Below are positions 25,021 to 32,589 of a DNA stretch of 64,000 nucleotides, one piece after another. The notes beneath the pieces are model-generated. The model was not told where the DNA came from. It did no database searches and saw only the letters and a program-made list of their open reading frames with translations. Source of the stretch: an uncultured Bacteroidia bacterium (GTDB lineage: Bacteria; Bacteroidota; Bacteroidia; Bacteroidales; UBA932); assembly GCA_902794005.1 (NCBI GenBank), contig CADBFO010000006.1, positions 1 to 64,000 on the forward strand, in the 5' to 3' direction. Position 1 is the stretch's first letter. The number at the start of each line of letters is the position of its first letter. Made by a program: the position numbers and the translations under genes.

Positions 25021-25607
25021 GCCTCGAAGGCCTCATACAACTGGATCAGCAGGCCACCCTATGGATCAACAACCTGGGGACGCCTGCCTGGGATCCGTTC
25101 TGGCTCATGCTGTCGGACATCAAATTCTGGTTTCCGGCCTATGGCATCGTCATGGTATTCATGCTATGGAAACTGGGCTGGAAAAAAGGGCTGGTCGTGG
25201 TGCTCTCCCTGATTCTTACCGTAATGGCCATCGACCAGAGCTGCAACCTGGTAAAAGCGGGGTTCGAGAGACTGCGGCCCTGCTACAATTCTTGGATGCT
25301 CGCAAACGGAGTACGCACCCCATACGGGCTCACAGGCCATCTGTACGGCTTTTTCAGCGCCCATGCAGCCAATACCTTTGGCTTTGCCTGTACCTCCTAT
25401 CTGGGTTTTCGGCTCAACGACCCCAATCATCGCTACCGCACATACGGATGGGGCGTCTTTCTCTGGGCCACACTGGTTTCGTGCAGCCGCATCATGATGG
25501 CCGCCCACTTCCTGGGCGACGTGATGGTGGGGATCTGTTATGGCCTGGCCATGGGCTGCGCCATAGCCTGGACCACGCGTCTGGTCATTATCAAAGCGAA
25601 GCTATGA
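25017..25607 (+). CDS. PAP2-family phosphatase
   Basis: 196 residues, five or six membrane helices. The three PAP2 motifs are present: KAGFERLRP near residue 81, FSAHAAN near 115 (SAH in place of the usual PSGH) and [16 protein letters not shown] near 157. Such enzymes remove phosphate from lipids such as undecaprenyl pyrophosphate or lipid A. It is translationally coupled to obg and convergent with murF, overlapping it by 17 bases. The exact lipid substrate is open. Confidence 0.9.
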   Translation: MSLEGLIQLDQQATLWINNLGTPAWDPFWLMLSDIKFWFPAYGIVMVFMLWKLGWKKGLVVVLSLILTVMAIDQSCNLVKAGFERLRPCYNSWMLANGVRTPYGLTGHLYGFFSAHAANTFGFACTSYLGFRLNDPNHRYRTYGWGVFLWATLVSCSRIMMAAHFLGDVMVGICYGLAMGCAIAWTTRLVIIKAKL

Positions 25608-26856
25608 CCTTTTCCATCCGGGTGCTGCGGGATCCTTTGACAAGCACCACGCATCCCTGCAGCGGATGTTCCTGCAGATAGGCGGCCAATTCCTCCGAAG
25701 TGGCAAAGACTTGGATTCCGGAGCCGGCTGCGGCCCCGACGAATTCCTCGCCTACCAGGTAAGCCTCCGTACCGGTCAAGCGGGATACCAGCTTGCGATG
25801 CTCCGCTTCCGACTCTGCACCCAGTTCACGCATCGCCCCCAGAAGCGCCACTTTGCGGCCTTCCGCGAGCGCCAGGTTGTCCAGGGCGACCGCCATGGAA
25901 GAAGGGTTGGCGTTATACGCATCAACAATAACAGTATTTCGCTCTGTTTTAACAAGTTGAGAGCGGTTATTAGAAGGAACGTATGAGGCAACGGCAGCAC
26001 GGGCAGCGGCCTCAGGGACACCAAAGAACCAGCCCAGTTTAAGAGCTGCCAGAATATTGGCGGCGTTGTAGGCTCCTACCAGATGCGTCTCCAGTATTCC
26101 GTCCGGAAAAGCCATCCGCAGAAAAGGATGCTCCTGTGAAGAGGACAGTACTTCCACACCCTTCCGGCCGTAGGCAATGCAGGTCATTTCGCGCTCCCAC
26201 AACATCTCCTGCAGCACGGAATCGTCTCCGTTGGCAAAGGCAATGCCTTCATGTTCCTTGAGCCAGTCGTACAGAAGGCCCTTGGCGTGCTTGACGCCCT
26301 CGAAACTTCCGAATCCTTCCAGATGGGCCTTGCCCACGTTGGTGATGAGGCCGTGGGTGGGTTGGGCCACCGCCAGAAGCGGACGGAGGTCTTCAGGATG
26401 GCTGGCGCCCATTTCGATGATGGCGATTTGCGCATCCGGACCAATCTTCAGAACGGAGAGCGGCACACCGATATCGTTATTGAGGTTCCCTTCCGTAGCC
26501 ACAACGCGGTATTTGGCCGCCAGGACCGTGCGGATCAGTTCCTTGGTGGTGGTCTTGCCATTGGTTCCCGTCAGGCCGATGACCGGGATATCCAGCTGCC
26601 GGCGGTGCCAGGAAGCCAGTTCCTGAAGGGCCGCCAGCGTGTCGGGGACTTTCACCAGACGGGGATCCTCCGCCTCGACGCTGTCATTCACCACCGCGCA
26701 GCAGGCTCCCGCCTCCAGGGCTTGGAGAGCAAAGGCGTTCCCGTCGAAATTCTCCCCTTTCAGGGCCACAAAAAGCTGGTTTTCCCGGATGGTACGGGTA
26801 TCGGTATTGACACCGGAAGAAGCTTGGTAGATTTTATATAATTCGCTGATGTTCAT
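25591..26856 (-). CDS. murF: UDP-N-acetylmuramoyl-tripeptide--D-alanyl-D-alanine ligase
   Basis: 421 residues. It adds D-Ala-D-Ala to the UDP-MurNAc-tripeptide in cytoplasmic peptidoglycan synthesis. The Mur-ligase ATP site is GLTGTNGKTTTKE near residue 95; NNDIGVPLSVL near 127, IIEMGASHPEDL near 147 and NPSSMAVALDNL near 315 are family blocks. It is the last gene of the tgt-lptG/F-dut-murF run. Its start codon is embedded in a 33-base element resembling a widespread genomic repeat. Confidence 0.95.
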   Translation of the reverse strand: MNISELYKIYQASSGVNTDTRTIRENQLFVALKGENFDGNAFALQALEAGACCAVVNDSVEAEDPRLVKVPDTLAALQELASWHRRQLDIPVIGLTGTNGKTTTKELIRTVLAAKYRVVATEGNLNNDIGVPLSVLKIGPDAQIAIIEMGASHPEDLRPLLAVAQPTHGLITNVGKAHLEGFGSFEGVKHAKGLLYDWLKEHEGIAFANGDDSVLQEMLWEREMTCIAYGRKGVEVLSSSQEHPFLRMAFPDGILETHLVGAYNAANILAALKLGWFFGVPEAAARAAVASYVPSNNRSQLVKTERNTVIVDAYNANPSSMAVALDNLALAEGRKVALLGAMRELGAESEAEHRKLVSRLTGTEAYLVGEEFVGAAAGSGIQVFATSEELAAYLQEHPLQGCVVLVKGSRSTRMEKVIASL

Positions 26857-26886
26857 AGATTCTTCACTTCGTTCAGAATGACAGGG
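26854..26886 (-). repeat. Repeat-like element filling the dut-murF gap
   Basis: Read on the minus strand the whole 30-base gap plus the murF ATG is CCCTGTCATTCTGAAC followed by GAAGTGAAGAATCTATG. This matches, as I recall it, a sequence family (CATTCTGARC...GAAGAATCT) found dispersed in many unrelated bacterial genomes. Only one copy is present in this window. Confidence 0.5.
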
Positions 26887-27318
26887 CTATTTTCCCGTGG
26901 AGCCGAATCCGCCCGCTCCGCGTTCCGTTTCGTCCAGCTGGTCCACTTCTTCCCATTCCACCTGCTCGTGGCGTGCGATCACCATCTGTGCAATGCGTTC
27001 GCCGGGGACGATTTCAAAAGGTTCATTGCTCAGGTTCACCAGAATAGTACGAAGTTCTCCCCGATAATCGGCATCCACCGTACCGGGCGAATTCAGCACC
27101 GTAATGCCGTGCTTGATGGCCAGGCCGCTGCGGGGCCGTACCTGCGCTTCATATCCCTTGGGAAGGGCGATGTAGAGACCAGTAGGCACCAACGTGCGCT
27201 GAAGAGGCTGAAGAATGACGGGAGCATCCAGGTTGGCCCTCAGGTCCACGCCGGCACTCTGCTCGGTGGCATAGGCGGGACAGGGATAGGGAGAATGGTT
27301 GACAATCTTGACTTTCAT
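26887..27318 (-). CDS. dut: dUTP diphosphatase
   Basis: 143 residues, the length of trimeric dUTPases. It hydrolyses dUTP to dUMP and pyrophosphate. Motifs I to V are visible: AGVDLRAN (24-31), PRSGLA (62-67), [11 protein letters not shown] (79-89), GERIAQMVI (104-112) and the C-terminal GAGGFGSTG (134-142). It directly abuts the stop of the LptF/LptG gene upstream. Confidence 0.96.
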   Translation of the reverse strand: MKVKIVNHSPYPCPAYATEQSAGVDLRANLDAPVILQPLQRTLVPTGLYIALPKGYEAQVRPRSGLAIKHGITVLNSPGTVDADYRGELRTILVNLSNEPFEIVPGERIAQMVIARHEQVEWEEVDQLDETERGAGGFGSTGK

Positions 27319-28413
27319 CTATTTGGGAGCTTTGATATACAGGACGATGGCGATGATGGTGTACAGGCAGTTGGGCAGCCAGATGGCAATGCCCGCCGGC
27401 AGCGTATCGGTTGTCACGAACATCTCGCTGAATTGCATGAAAAGGATGTAAGAGAAGCCCAGCGCCGTTCCGGCAGCCAGGTTCCAGCCCATTCCGCCAC
27501 GCTTTTTCTTGGTACAGAGGGCAACGCCGATAATGGTCAGGATGATGGTGCTGAAGGGCAAGGAGACACGGTTGTTCTTCTCGATGAGAGACATGTTTAC
27601 CGAAGCGTCTCCCCGCATCTTCTGGACTTCGATCAGCTGGTCCAGTTCGCGGGCGTTGAGTTCCTGAATGGTGTATCGGTTGCGGAAAAAATCTTCCCGG
27701 GTGAGGCTGAGCGTGGTATCCAGCTGCCTCCCCGATCGGACATGGTCCCCCATGCCCTCGTCATAATCCCGGATGAACCAGTTGCGAAGCTTCCACACAC
27801 CGGTCACCGTGTCGTACTGGGCGCTCTCGGCCGTAATCTTGGAGCGAAGCTGGCCACCGGAAAGGTCTTCCAGGGTGAAATTGTAGGCCGTATTGTTATA
27901 AGCGCTGAAACTCTCCAGATACACGAAATGGTCGTCTTCCAGTTTATAATGCATGTCATGACCCATTTTCACCTTTCGCCAGGGATTGTACTTTTGCTCG
28001 AATTCCACGCGCGTCGCATTGGCATGAGGAAGAACCCATTGGCCCAGCATCAGAGAAAGGAGGGCGATGAACACGGCCGACAGCATATACGGGACCATGA
28101 GCCGATGATAACTGATACCGCTGGAAAGAATGGCCACCACCTCCGAATCCTGCGTCATCTTGGAGGTGAAGAAAATCACCGTCAGGAACACGAACATGGG
28201 CGAATACTGGTTCAGGAAATAGGGCACGAAATTGAGGTAATAATCGAAGACGATTTCCTTCAATGGGGCTTCCTTGCGGACGAAATCCTCGATTTTCTCG
28301 CTGATGTCGAAAATGACGATGATAACGGACAGGAAAGCCAGGGCCACGAAGAACGTTACCAGGAATTTCCGGATGATATACCAGTCCAGCCTTTGGGGTA
28401 CTCGTAGGTTCAT
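27319..28413 (-). CDS. LptF/LptG-family lipopolysaccharide export permease
   Basis: 364 residues with the YjgP/YjgQ layout: two or three N-terminal membrane helices (WYIIRKFLVTFFVALAFLSVIIVIFDISEKIEDF), a periplasmic beta-jellyroll (about 115-260) and three C-terminal helices. With LptB and LptC it extracts LPS from the inner membrane. Bacteroidota carry two such permeases, and sequence alone does not tell F from G here. It overlaps tgt by four bases. Confidence 0.9.
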   Translation of the reverse strand: MNLRVPQRLDWYIIRKFLVTFFVALAFLSVIIVIFDISEKIEDFVRKEAPLKEIVFDYYLNFVPYFLNQYSPMFVFLTVIFFTSKMTQDSEVVAILSSGISYHRLMVPYMLSAVFIALLSLMLGQWVLPHANATRVEFEQKYNPWRKVKMGHDMHYKLEDDHFVYLESFSAYNNTAYNFTLEDLSGGQLRSKITAESAQYDTVTGVWKLRNWFIRDYDEGMGDHVRSGRQLDTTLSLTREDFFRNRYTIQELNARELDQLIEVQKMRGDASVNMSLIEKNNRVSLPFSTIILTIIGVALCTKKKRGGMGWNLAAGTALGFSYILFMQFSEMFVTTDTLPAGIAIWLPNCLYTIIAIVLYIKAPK

Positions 28414-29552
28414 AAGCGCTGCGAAAGTTTGGGAAGGACAGCCTGTTTCCAGGCAGAAAAATCACCGGCGACGATATGTTCCCTGGCAACGCGGACCAAA
28501 TCCAGATAGAACGCCAGGTTGTGCTCCGTAGCCACCATGGCCGCGAACATTTCCTTGGCAATAAACAGGTGATGGATATAGGCCCGGGTGTAGTACCGGT
28601 CCACAAAAGAGGTACCGAGCGGATCCAAGGGGCCGAAATCGTCCGTCCACTTGGCATTGCGCATGTTCATAATGCCGTCCCAGGTGAAAAGCATGCCGTT
28701 ACGTCCGTTGCGGGTGGGCATCACGCAGTCGAACATGTCGATTCCGCGGGCGATGCCTTCGAGGATATTGGCCGGAGTGCCCACGCCCATCAGGTAACGG
28801 GGTTTTTCCTGCGGCAGAAGCGGACAGGTGACCTCCAGCATCTCGTACATCTTCTCCGTCGGCTCCCCTACCGCCAAGCCGCCCACGGCATAGCCGCCGC
28901 GGTTGTCATTGTCCAGCCGGAGAGCGTGTTCCACCGCCCGCCTGCGAAGATCCGGATAAACGCAGCCCTGGATGATGGGAAACATCACCTGGGTGTAGCC
29001 GTACAGCGGTTCCGTCCGGTCAAAGTGGCTGGCAAAGCGCTCCAGCCATCCTTGCGTGAGCCGAAGGGACTTGGCGGCATAGCGCTCGTCGGCATCTCCG
29101 GGACAGCATTCATCCAAGGCCATGACGATATCGGCCCCGATGATGCGCTGGGTGTCCACGTTGTTCTCCGGAGTGAAGATGTGCTTGCTGCCGTCAATGT
29201 GCGAGGAAAACTTGCACCCCTCCTCCGTCAGTTTGCGGATGGGCGCCAGGGAGAATATCTGGAAACCGCCGCTGTCCGTAAGGATGGGACGGTCCCAATG
29301 CTCGAAGCGGTGAAGCCCGCCCGCCTTCCGAAGGGTATCCAGACCGGGACGGAGATACAGGTGATAGGTATTGCCCAGGATGATTTGGGCCTTGATATCC
29401 TGCTCTAAGTCTCTGTGATAAACACCCTTGACCGACCCGACTGTCCCAACCGGCATGAAGATGGGAGTCTGGATTTCACCGTGGTCCGTGCTGATGACGC
29501 CGGCACGTGCCTGGGAGGCAGGGTCTGTGGCGGTGCGTTTGAAATGGAACAT
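28410..29552 (-). CDS. tgt: Queuine tRNA-ribosyltransferase, lacking the zinc cysteines
   Basis: 380 residues, full length. It exchanges guanine 34 for a queuine precursor in certain tRNAs. DSGGFQIFSL near residue 92 carries the general base and DCVMPTRNGRNG near 267 the nucleophilic Asp. The usual zinc site (C-x-C-x2-C ... H) is replaced by LGTSFVDRYYTRAY, with no cysteine, while the later HNL is kept. I recall this substitution in other Bacteroidota Tgt proteins. It heads the tgt-lptG/F-dut-murF run and is divergent from a nucleoside permease. Confidence 0.92.
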   Translation of the reverse strand: MFHFKRTATDPASQARAGVISTDHGEIQTPIFMPVGTVGSVKGVYHRDLEQDIKAQIILGNTYHLYLRPGLDTLRKAGGLHRFEHWDRPILTDSGGFQIFSLAPIRKLTEEGCKFSSHIDGSKHIFTPENNVDTQRIIGADIVMALDECCPGDADERYAAKSLRLTQGWLERFASHFDRTEPLYGYTQVMFPIIQGCVYPDLRRRAVEHALRLDNDNRGGYAVGGLAVGEPTEKMYEMLEVTCPLLPQEKPRYLMGVGTPANILEGIARGIDMFDCVMPTRNGRNGMLFTWDGIMNMRNAKWTDDFGPLDPLGTSFVDRYYTRAYIHHLFIAKEMFAAMVATEHNLAFYLDLVRVAREHIVAGDFSAWKQAVLPKLSQRL

Positions 29553-29571
29553 CTAATTACTATTCTTACTG

Positions 29572-29604
29572 CAAAAATACGGAAAATTTCGTACATTTGT
29601 ACGA
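29572..29604. promoter_or_regulatory. Divergent promoters with a 16-bp palindrome
   Basis: Minus strand TATTTTTG (29579-29572) serves tgt. Plus strand TACATTTG (29592-29599) serves the permease gene at 29632. TCGTACATTTGTACGA (29589-29604) is a perfect palindrome around the permease -7 box and could be an operator. Confidence 0.5.
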
Positions 29605-29631
29605 TATGATAACAATTACACTACAATAACT

Positions 29632-30915
29632 ATGCAGATTAAGATCAAACCCATCACATGGAAGCTCATTTTGATGAACTTCCTGGAATTTGCTGTCTGG
29701 GGTGCCTACCTCACCTCCCTGGGCCGTTATCTCGGGAACATCGGCCTGGGCTCCCAGATCAAGTGGTTCTTCGCCATGCAAGGCATTGTTTCCATCTTCA
29801 TGCCCACCCTCATGGGCATCCTGGCCGACAAGAAGATGGAAGCCCAGAAAGTGCTGTCCCTGTGCCATGGCCTGGCCGGACTGTTCATGACCGGAGCAGG
29901 GGTTTATTGCATGAGTGCGGGAAGTTCCGTTCAGTTCGCTCCCCTGTTCATCCTCTACAGCTTCAGCGTAGCCTTCTTCATGCCCACCATCGCCCTGGTG
30001 AACTCCGTGGCCTACAACGCGCTGGGCAAGGAAGGCATGGACCCGGTGAAAGATTTCCCGCCCATCCGCGTGTTCGGTACCGTGGGCTTCATCTGCAGTA
30101 TGCTCCTGACCAATTTCCTGCACATCGGCGGCATCGCCATGCAGGACAGCTATACCCAGCTCATCTCGTCCGGCATCCTGTCGCTCATACTCGGCGGATA
30201 CGCCCTTTCCATGCCGGCCTGTCCCGTGGACAAAAGCAAGAAGGACGAAACCCTCTCCGAAGCTTTCGGGCTCAAGGCATTCACCCTTTTCAAGGACGGC
30301 CAGTTTGCCATCTTTTTCATTTTCTCGATGCTGCTGGGGGCTTCCCTCCAAATCACCAACGGCTACGCCAACACCTTCCTGGGCTCTTTCGCTTCAAATC
30401 CGGACCTGGCCGACACTTTTGCCGTCAAGAACTCCAACGCTCTCATCTCCATCTCCCAGGCATCTGAAACCCTGTGTATCCTGCTCATTCCCTTCTTCAT
30501 GAAGCGCTTCGGCATCAAGAAGGTCATGCTCATCTCCATGTTTTCCTGGGTGCTGCGCTTTGCCTTCTTCGGCGCCGGCAACCCTGCCATGCCCGGTGTG
30601 CTGCTGTTCATCCTCAGCTGCATCGTGTACGGCATGGCCTTCGATTTCTTCAACATCTCCGGATCCCTTTACGTAGAGCAGAATGTACAGAAGAACATCC
30701 GTTCCAGTGCCCAGGGCCTGTTCATGATGATGACCAACGGCTTTGGCGCCACGATCGGCACCCTGGCCGCCGGTGCGGTCGTAGATGCCTGCGACGTCTT
30801 CAACACGCCGGCCAACTGGCCCACGGCATGGTACATCTTCGCCGGCTACTCCCTTGTGGTAGCCATCCTTTTCTGGATTCTGTTCAAAGAGCCGCAGAAG
30901 AAGCCGGCCCAATAG
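29632..30915 (+). CDS. Nucleoside:H+ symporter family permease (MFS)
   Basis: 427 residues with about 12 membrane helices. The N-terminus MNFLEFAVWGAYLTSLGRYL and PTLMGILADKKM near residue 60 match the NupG/XapB nucleoside symporter family. YVEQNVQKNIRSSAQGLFMMMTNGFG near 345 is another family block. It imports nucleosides with protons across the inner membrane. It faces tgt across a shared promoter region, and its last 32 bases overlap the convergent zinc-ribbon gene. Specificity is not readable. Confidence 0.88.
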   Translation: MQIKIKPITWKLILMNFLEFAVWGAYLTSLGRYLGNIGLGSQIKWFFAMQGIVSIFMPTLMGILADKKMEAQKVLSLCHGLAGLFMTGAGVYCMSAGSSVQFAPLFILYSFSVAFFMPTIALVNSVAYNALGKEGMDPVKDFPPIRVFGTVGFICSMLLTNFLHIGGIAMQDSYTQLISSGILSLILGGYALSMPACPVDKSKKDETLSEAFGLKAFTLFKDGQFAIFFIFSMLLGASLQITNGYANTFLGSFASNPDLADTFAVKNSNALISISQASETLCILLIPFFMKRFGIKKVMLISMFSWVLRFAFFGAGNPAMPGVLLFILSCIVYGMAFDFFNISGSLYVEQNVQKNIRSSAQGLFMMMTNGFGATIGTLAAGAVVDACDVFNTPANWPTAWYIFAGYSLVVAILFWILFKEPQKKPAQ

Positions 30916-31333
30916 CATCCTCATCCTCCGTAAAATCATTGTCCGCAGGGTCCTCGATGACATTGCGGACAATTTTTTTAATGCGGGTGGGCGTCAGTTC
31001 ATACCGGATGTCAAAGCAGGCGTATTCGTGATGGACGCCCGCTTTTTTGTAGGATGTGGCATATCCCAGATTGAAACCCAGGCTCAGCAGCGTCAGACGG
31101 TCCAAAGACTGGATGTCCAGTTTCAGCAGCTTGTCCAGGATACTGTGATTCCGGTCCAGGATGCGCAGGACGCGTCGGATGGCCGGGCGAGAATCAGCGT
31201 TCTTTCGCCTGTTGTGATAACGGTTTTTGCACAAGGCCGAACAAAATTTCTTGTCTGACCGCCCATAAGGTATGATCCGACCGCAGCAAAGGCAGCACAC
31301 CCGGTGATCCATATCTTCAATTCTATAAGCCAT
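30884..31333 (-). CDS. Small zinc-ribbon protein of unknown function
   Basis: 149 residues. The N-terminal 45 residues form a treble-clef or zinc-ribbon: CCLCCGRIIPYGRSDKKFCSALCKNRYHNRRK, resembling DUF2116-type domains. The rest is helical with an acidic tail (DFTEDEDAIGP). It may bind nucleic acid. Its last 32 bases overlap the permease gene on the other strand. A second ATG eight codons in is an alternative start. Confidence 0.65.
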   Translation of the reverse strand: MAYRIEDMDHRVCCLCCGRIIPYGRSDKKFCSALCKNRYHNRRKNADSRPAIRRVLRILDRNHSILDKLLKLDIQSLDRLTLLSLGFNLGYATSYKKAGVHHEYACFDIRYELTPTRIKKIVRNVIEDPADNDFTEDEDAIGPASSAAL

Positions 31334-31411
31334 GGCCGTCTATCATTTGGGACAAAAATGCTAAGGAGAAACGTCATCTCCAAGCATCGTAAAAAATATT
31401 TCCCGAAAAAC

Positions 31412-31442
31412 GGACGTTTCGCTGGTACAACAAGAAACGTCC
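31412..31442. repeat. Inverted repeat GGACGTTTC / GAAACGTCC
   Basis: A perfect 9-bp inverted repeat with a 13-base spacer between divergent genes. No gene ends here from either side, so an operator is more likely than a terminator. Confidence 0.45.
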
Positions 31443-31573
31443 ATCGTAAAAATCTTTTTTAATGTTTGCGTTTTTTCTTCTGAAACAACGTTCGAAAGAA
31501 GGAAAAATCGTAAAAAACATCAATACTTGCACCCGTAACGGCTTTTTTCAATTCCGGACAGGACCTTATGTCT

Positions 31574-31625
31574 TTACTTTGCACCCGGACCGGAGCGGAA
31601 ACGGCACGCACCGCCAGGCCGGTCC
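31574..31625 (+). promoter_or_regulatory. Promoter and structured leader of the fimbrial operon
   Basis: TTACTTTG (31574-31581) differs from TAnnTTTG at one base. Just downstream GGACCGG (31587-31593) pairs with CCGGTCC (31619-31625), enclosing a second GCGG/CCGC stem (31595-31598 and 31611-31614). The mRNA would start with a stable hairpin. Confidence 0.5.
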
Positions 31626-31653
31626 ACGACAATCATTCTAAAAACAAAGTAGC

Positions 31654-32016
31654 ATGGAATTCATGAACAGAATCCAGTTGCGGGGAGTCGTCGGCAGAGC
31701 TGAAGTGAGCACCTTCCCCAACGAAAGCCGAGTTTGCAATTTTTCCGTGGTTACCGAATACGGAGGAGTTGACAAGGATGGCAATTCCGTATCCGAGCCA
31801 ACCTGGTTCAATGTTTCTCTCTGGAGCAGAGACGGAGGCCAAGTGAATTTGTATGACCTTCAGAAAGGACTGTGGGTAGAAGTAAGCGGGCGGCTCCGCC
31901 TGAGACGCTATATCACCCAGTCTGGAGAAGAAAGGGTCTCGCCGGATGTGATTGCCCGGACCGTCAAGATTCTCCCCCGGGAAGAGGAAAGAATGCAGGC
32001 CCAAAGAGATTATTAG
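31654..32016 (+). CDS. Short single-stranded DNA-binding protein paralogue
   Basis: 120 residues with an SSB OB-fold: MNRIQLRGVVGRAEVS, CNFSVVTEYGG, TWFNVSLWS, VSGRLRLRRYITQSG. It ends REEERMQAQRDY and lacks the flexible linker and acidic DDDIPF-like tip by which housekeeping SSB recruits partners. It is therefore probably a paralogue and not the replication SSB. It is the first gene of the fimbrial operon, two bases ahead of the DUF3575 gene. An ATG at 31663 is an alternative start. Confidence 0.85.
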   Translation: MEFMNRIQLRGVVGRAEVSTFPNESRVCNFSVVTEYGGVDKDGNSVSEPTWFNVSLWSRDGGQVNLYDLQKGLWVEVSGRLRLRRYITQSGEERVSPDVIARTVKILPREEERMQAQRDY

Positions 32017-32018
32017 CC

Positions 32019-32579
32019 ATGAGAACCGTCGGGAGAACCCTTTTGGCCCTTTTACTGGCCACACTGACCTTGCCGGCCGCCGGACAGCGCTTCTCCGTCA
32101 GCACGGACGGCCTGGACTGGCTCACCCTGGGCGCCGTGAATGCCGATGCCTCCGTTGCCGTCAGCCAGAATGTGTCATTGCACGCAGGCGGAGCCCTGAA
32201 TCCATGGACCTTCCGGAAGGAAGATCCCGAAAAGCAGTTTCAGGCCCGTCTGATGACCATCTGGGGCGGCGCACGCTGGTGGCCCTGGCATGTCTATTCC
32301 GGGTGGTGGGCCGGAATGGATGCCATCTATCGGGTTTACAACGTGGGAGGTGTCGTCAAACGGCAGACGGAAGAGGCCGATGCCTACGGCGGAAGACTGT
32401 GGGGCGGTTATTCCGTGATGCTGTCCGGTCACTGGAACCTGGATATCGGCGCAGGCATCTGGGGAGGCTGGAAAGACTATACCGTCTATTCATGCCCCTC
32501 CTGCGGCGTCATTCAGGAGAAAGGGGGAAAAGTGTTCGTCCTTCCCGACGCACGGGTCGCCATACAATTGATATTCTGA
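32019..32579 (+). CDS. DUF3575 outer-membrane protein of the fimbrial operon
   Basis: 186 residues with a signal peptide (MRTVGRTLLALLLATLTLPAAGQ). The mature chain has amphipathic strands, WPWHVYSGWWAGMDAIYRVYNVGG and YGGRLWGGYSVMLSGHWNLDIGAGIWGGW, and ends ARVAIQLIF, all suggesting a small outer-membrane beta-barrel. DUF3575 proteins recur next to Fim/Mfa fimbrial genes in Bacteroidales. Start 32019 was selected because it opens the signal peptide. Exact role unknown. Confidence 0.75.
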   Translation: MRTVGRTLLALLLATLTLPAAGQRFSVSTDGLDWLTLGAVNADASVAVSQNVSLHAGGALNPWTFRKEDPEKQFQARLMTIWGGARWWPWHVYSGWWAGMDAIYRVYNVGGVVKRQTEEADAYGGRLWGGYSVMLSGHWNLDIGAGIWGGWKDYTVYSCPSCGVIQEKGGKVFVLPDARVAIQLIF

Positions 32580-32589
32580 AGAGAGAGAC

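Larger units (their letters stand above)
31334..31653. other. 320-bp intergenic region ahead of the fimbrial operon
   Basis: No gene is seen. It holds a 9-bp inverted repeat (31412-31442), ATCGTAAAAA repeated at 31386, 31443 and 31507, two similar short blocks ACTTGCACCCG and ACTTTGCACCCGG (31525 and 31576), the operon promoter and a GC-rich leader hairpin. The DNA up to 31560 is clearly more AT-rich than the genes. Confidence 0.65.

Noticed and set aside
31412-31442. Transcription terminator
   Set aside because: No gene on either strand ends just before it. Both flanking genes start away from it, so it was listed as an inverted repeat.
31412-31625. Phase-variable fimbrial promoter inversion
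   Set aside because: The only inverted repeat is a short 9-bp hairpin with a 13-base spacer, far smaller than known invertible promoters, and no site-specific recombinase is in the window.
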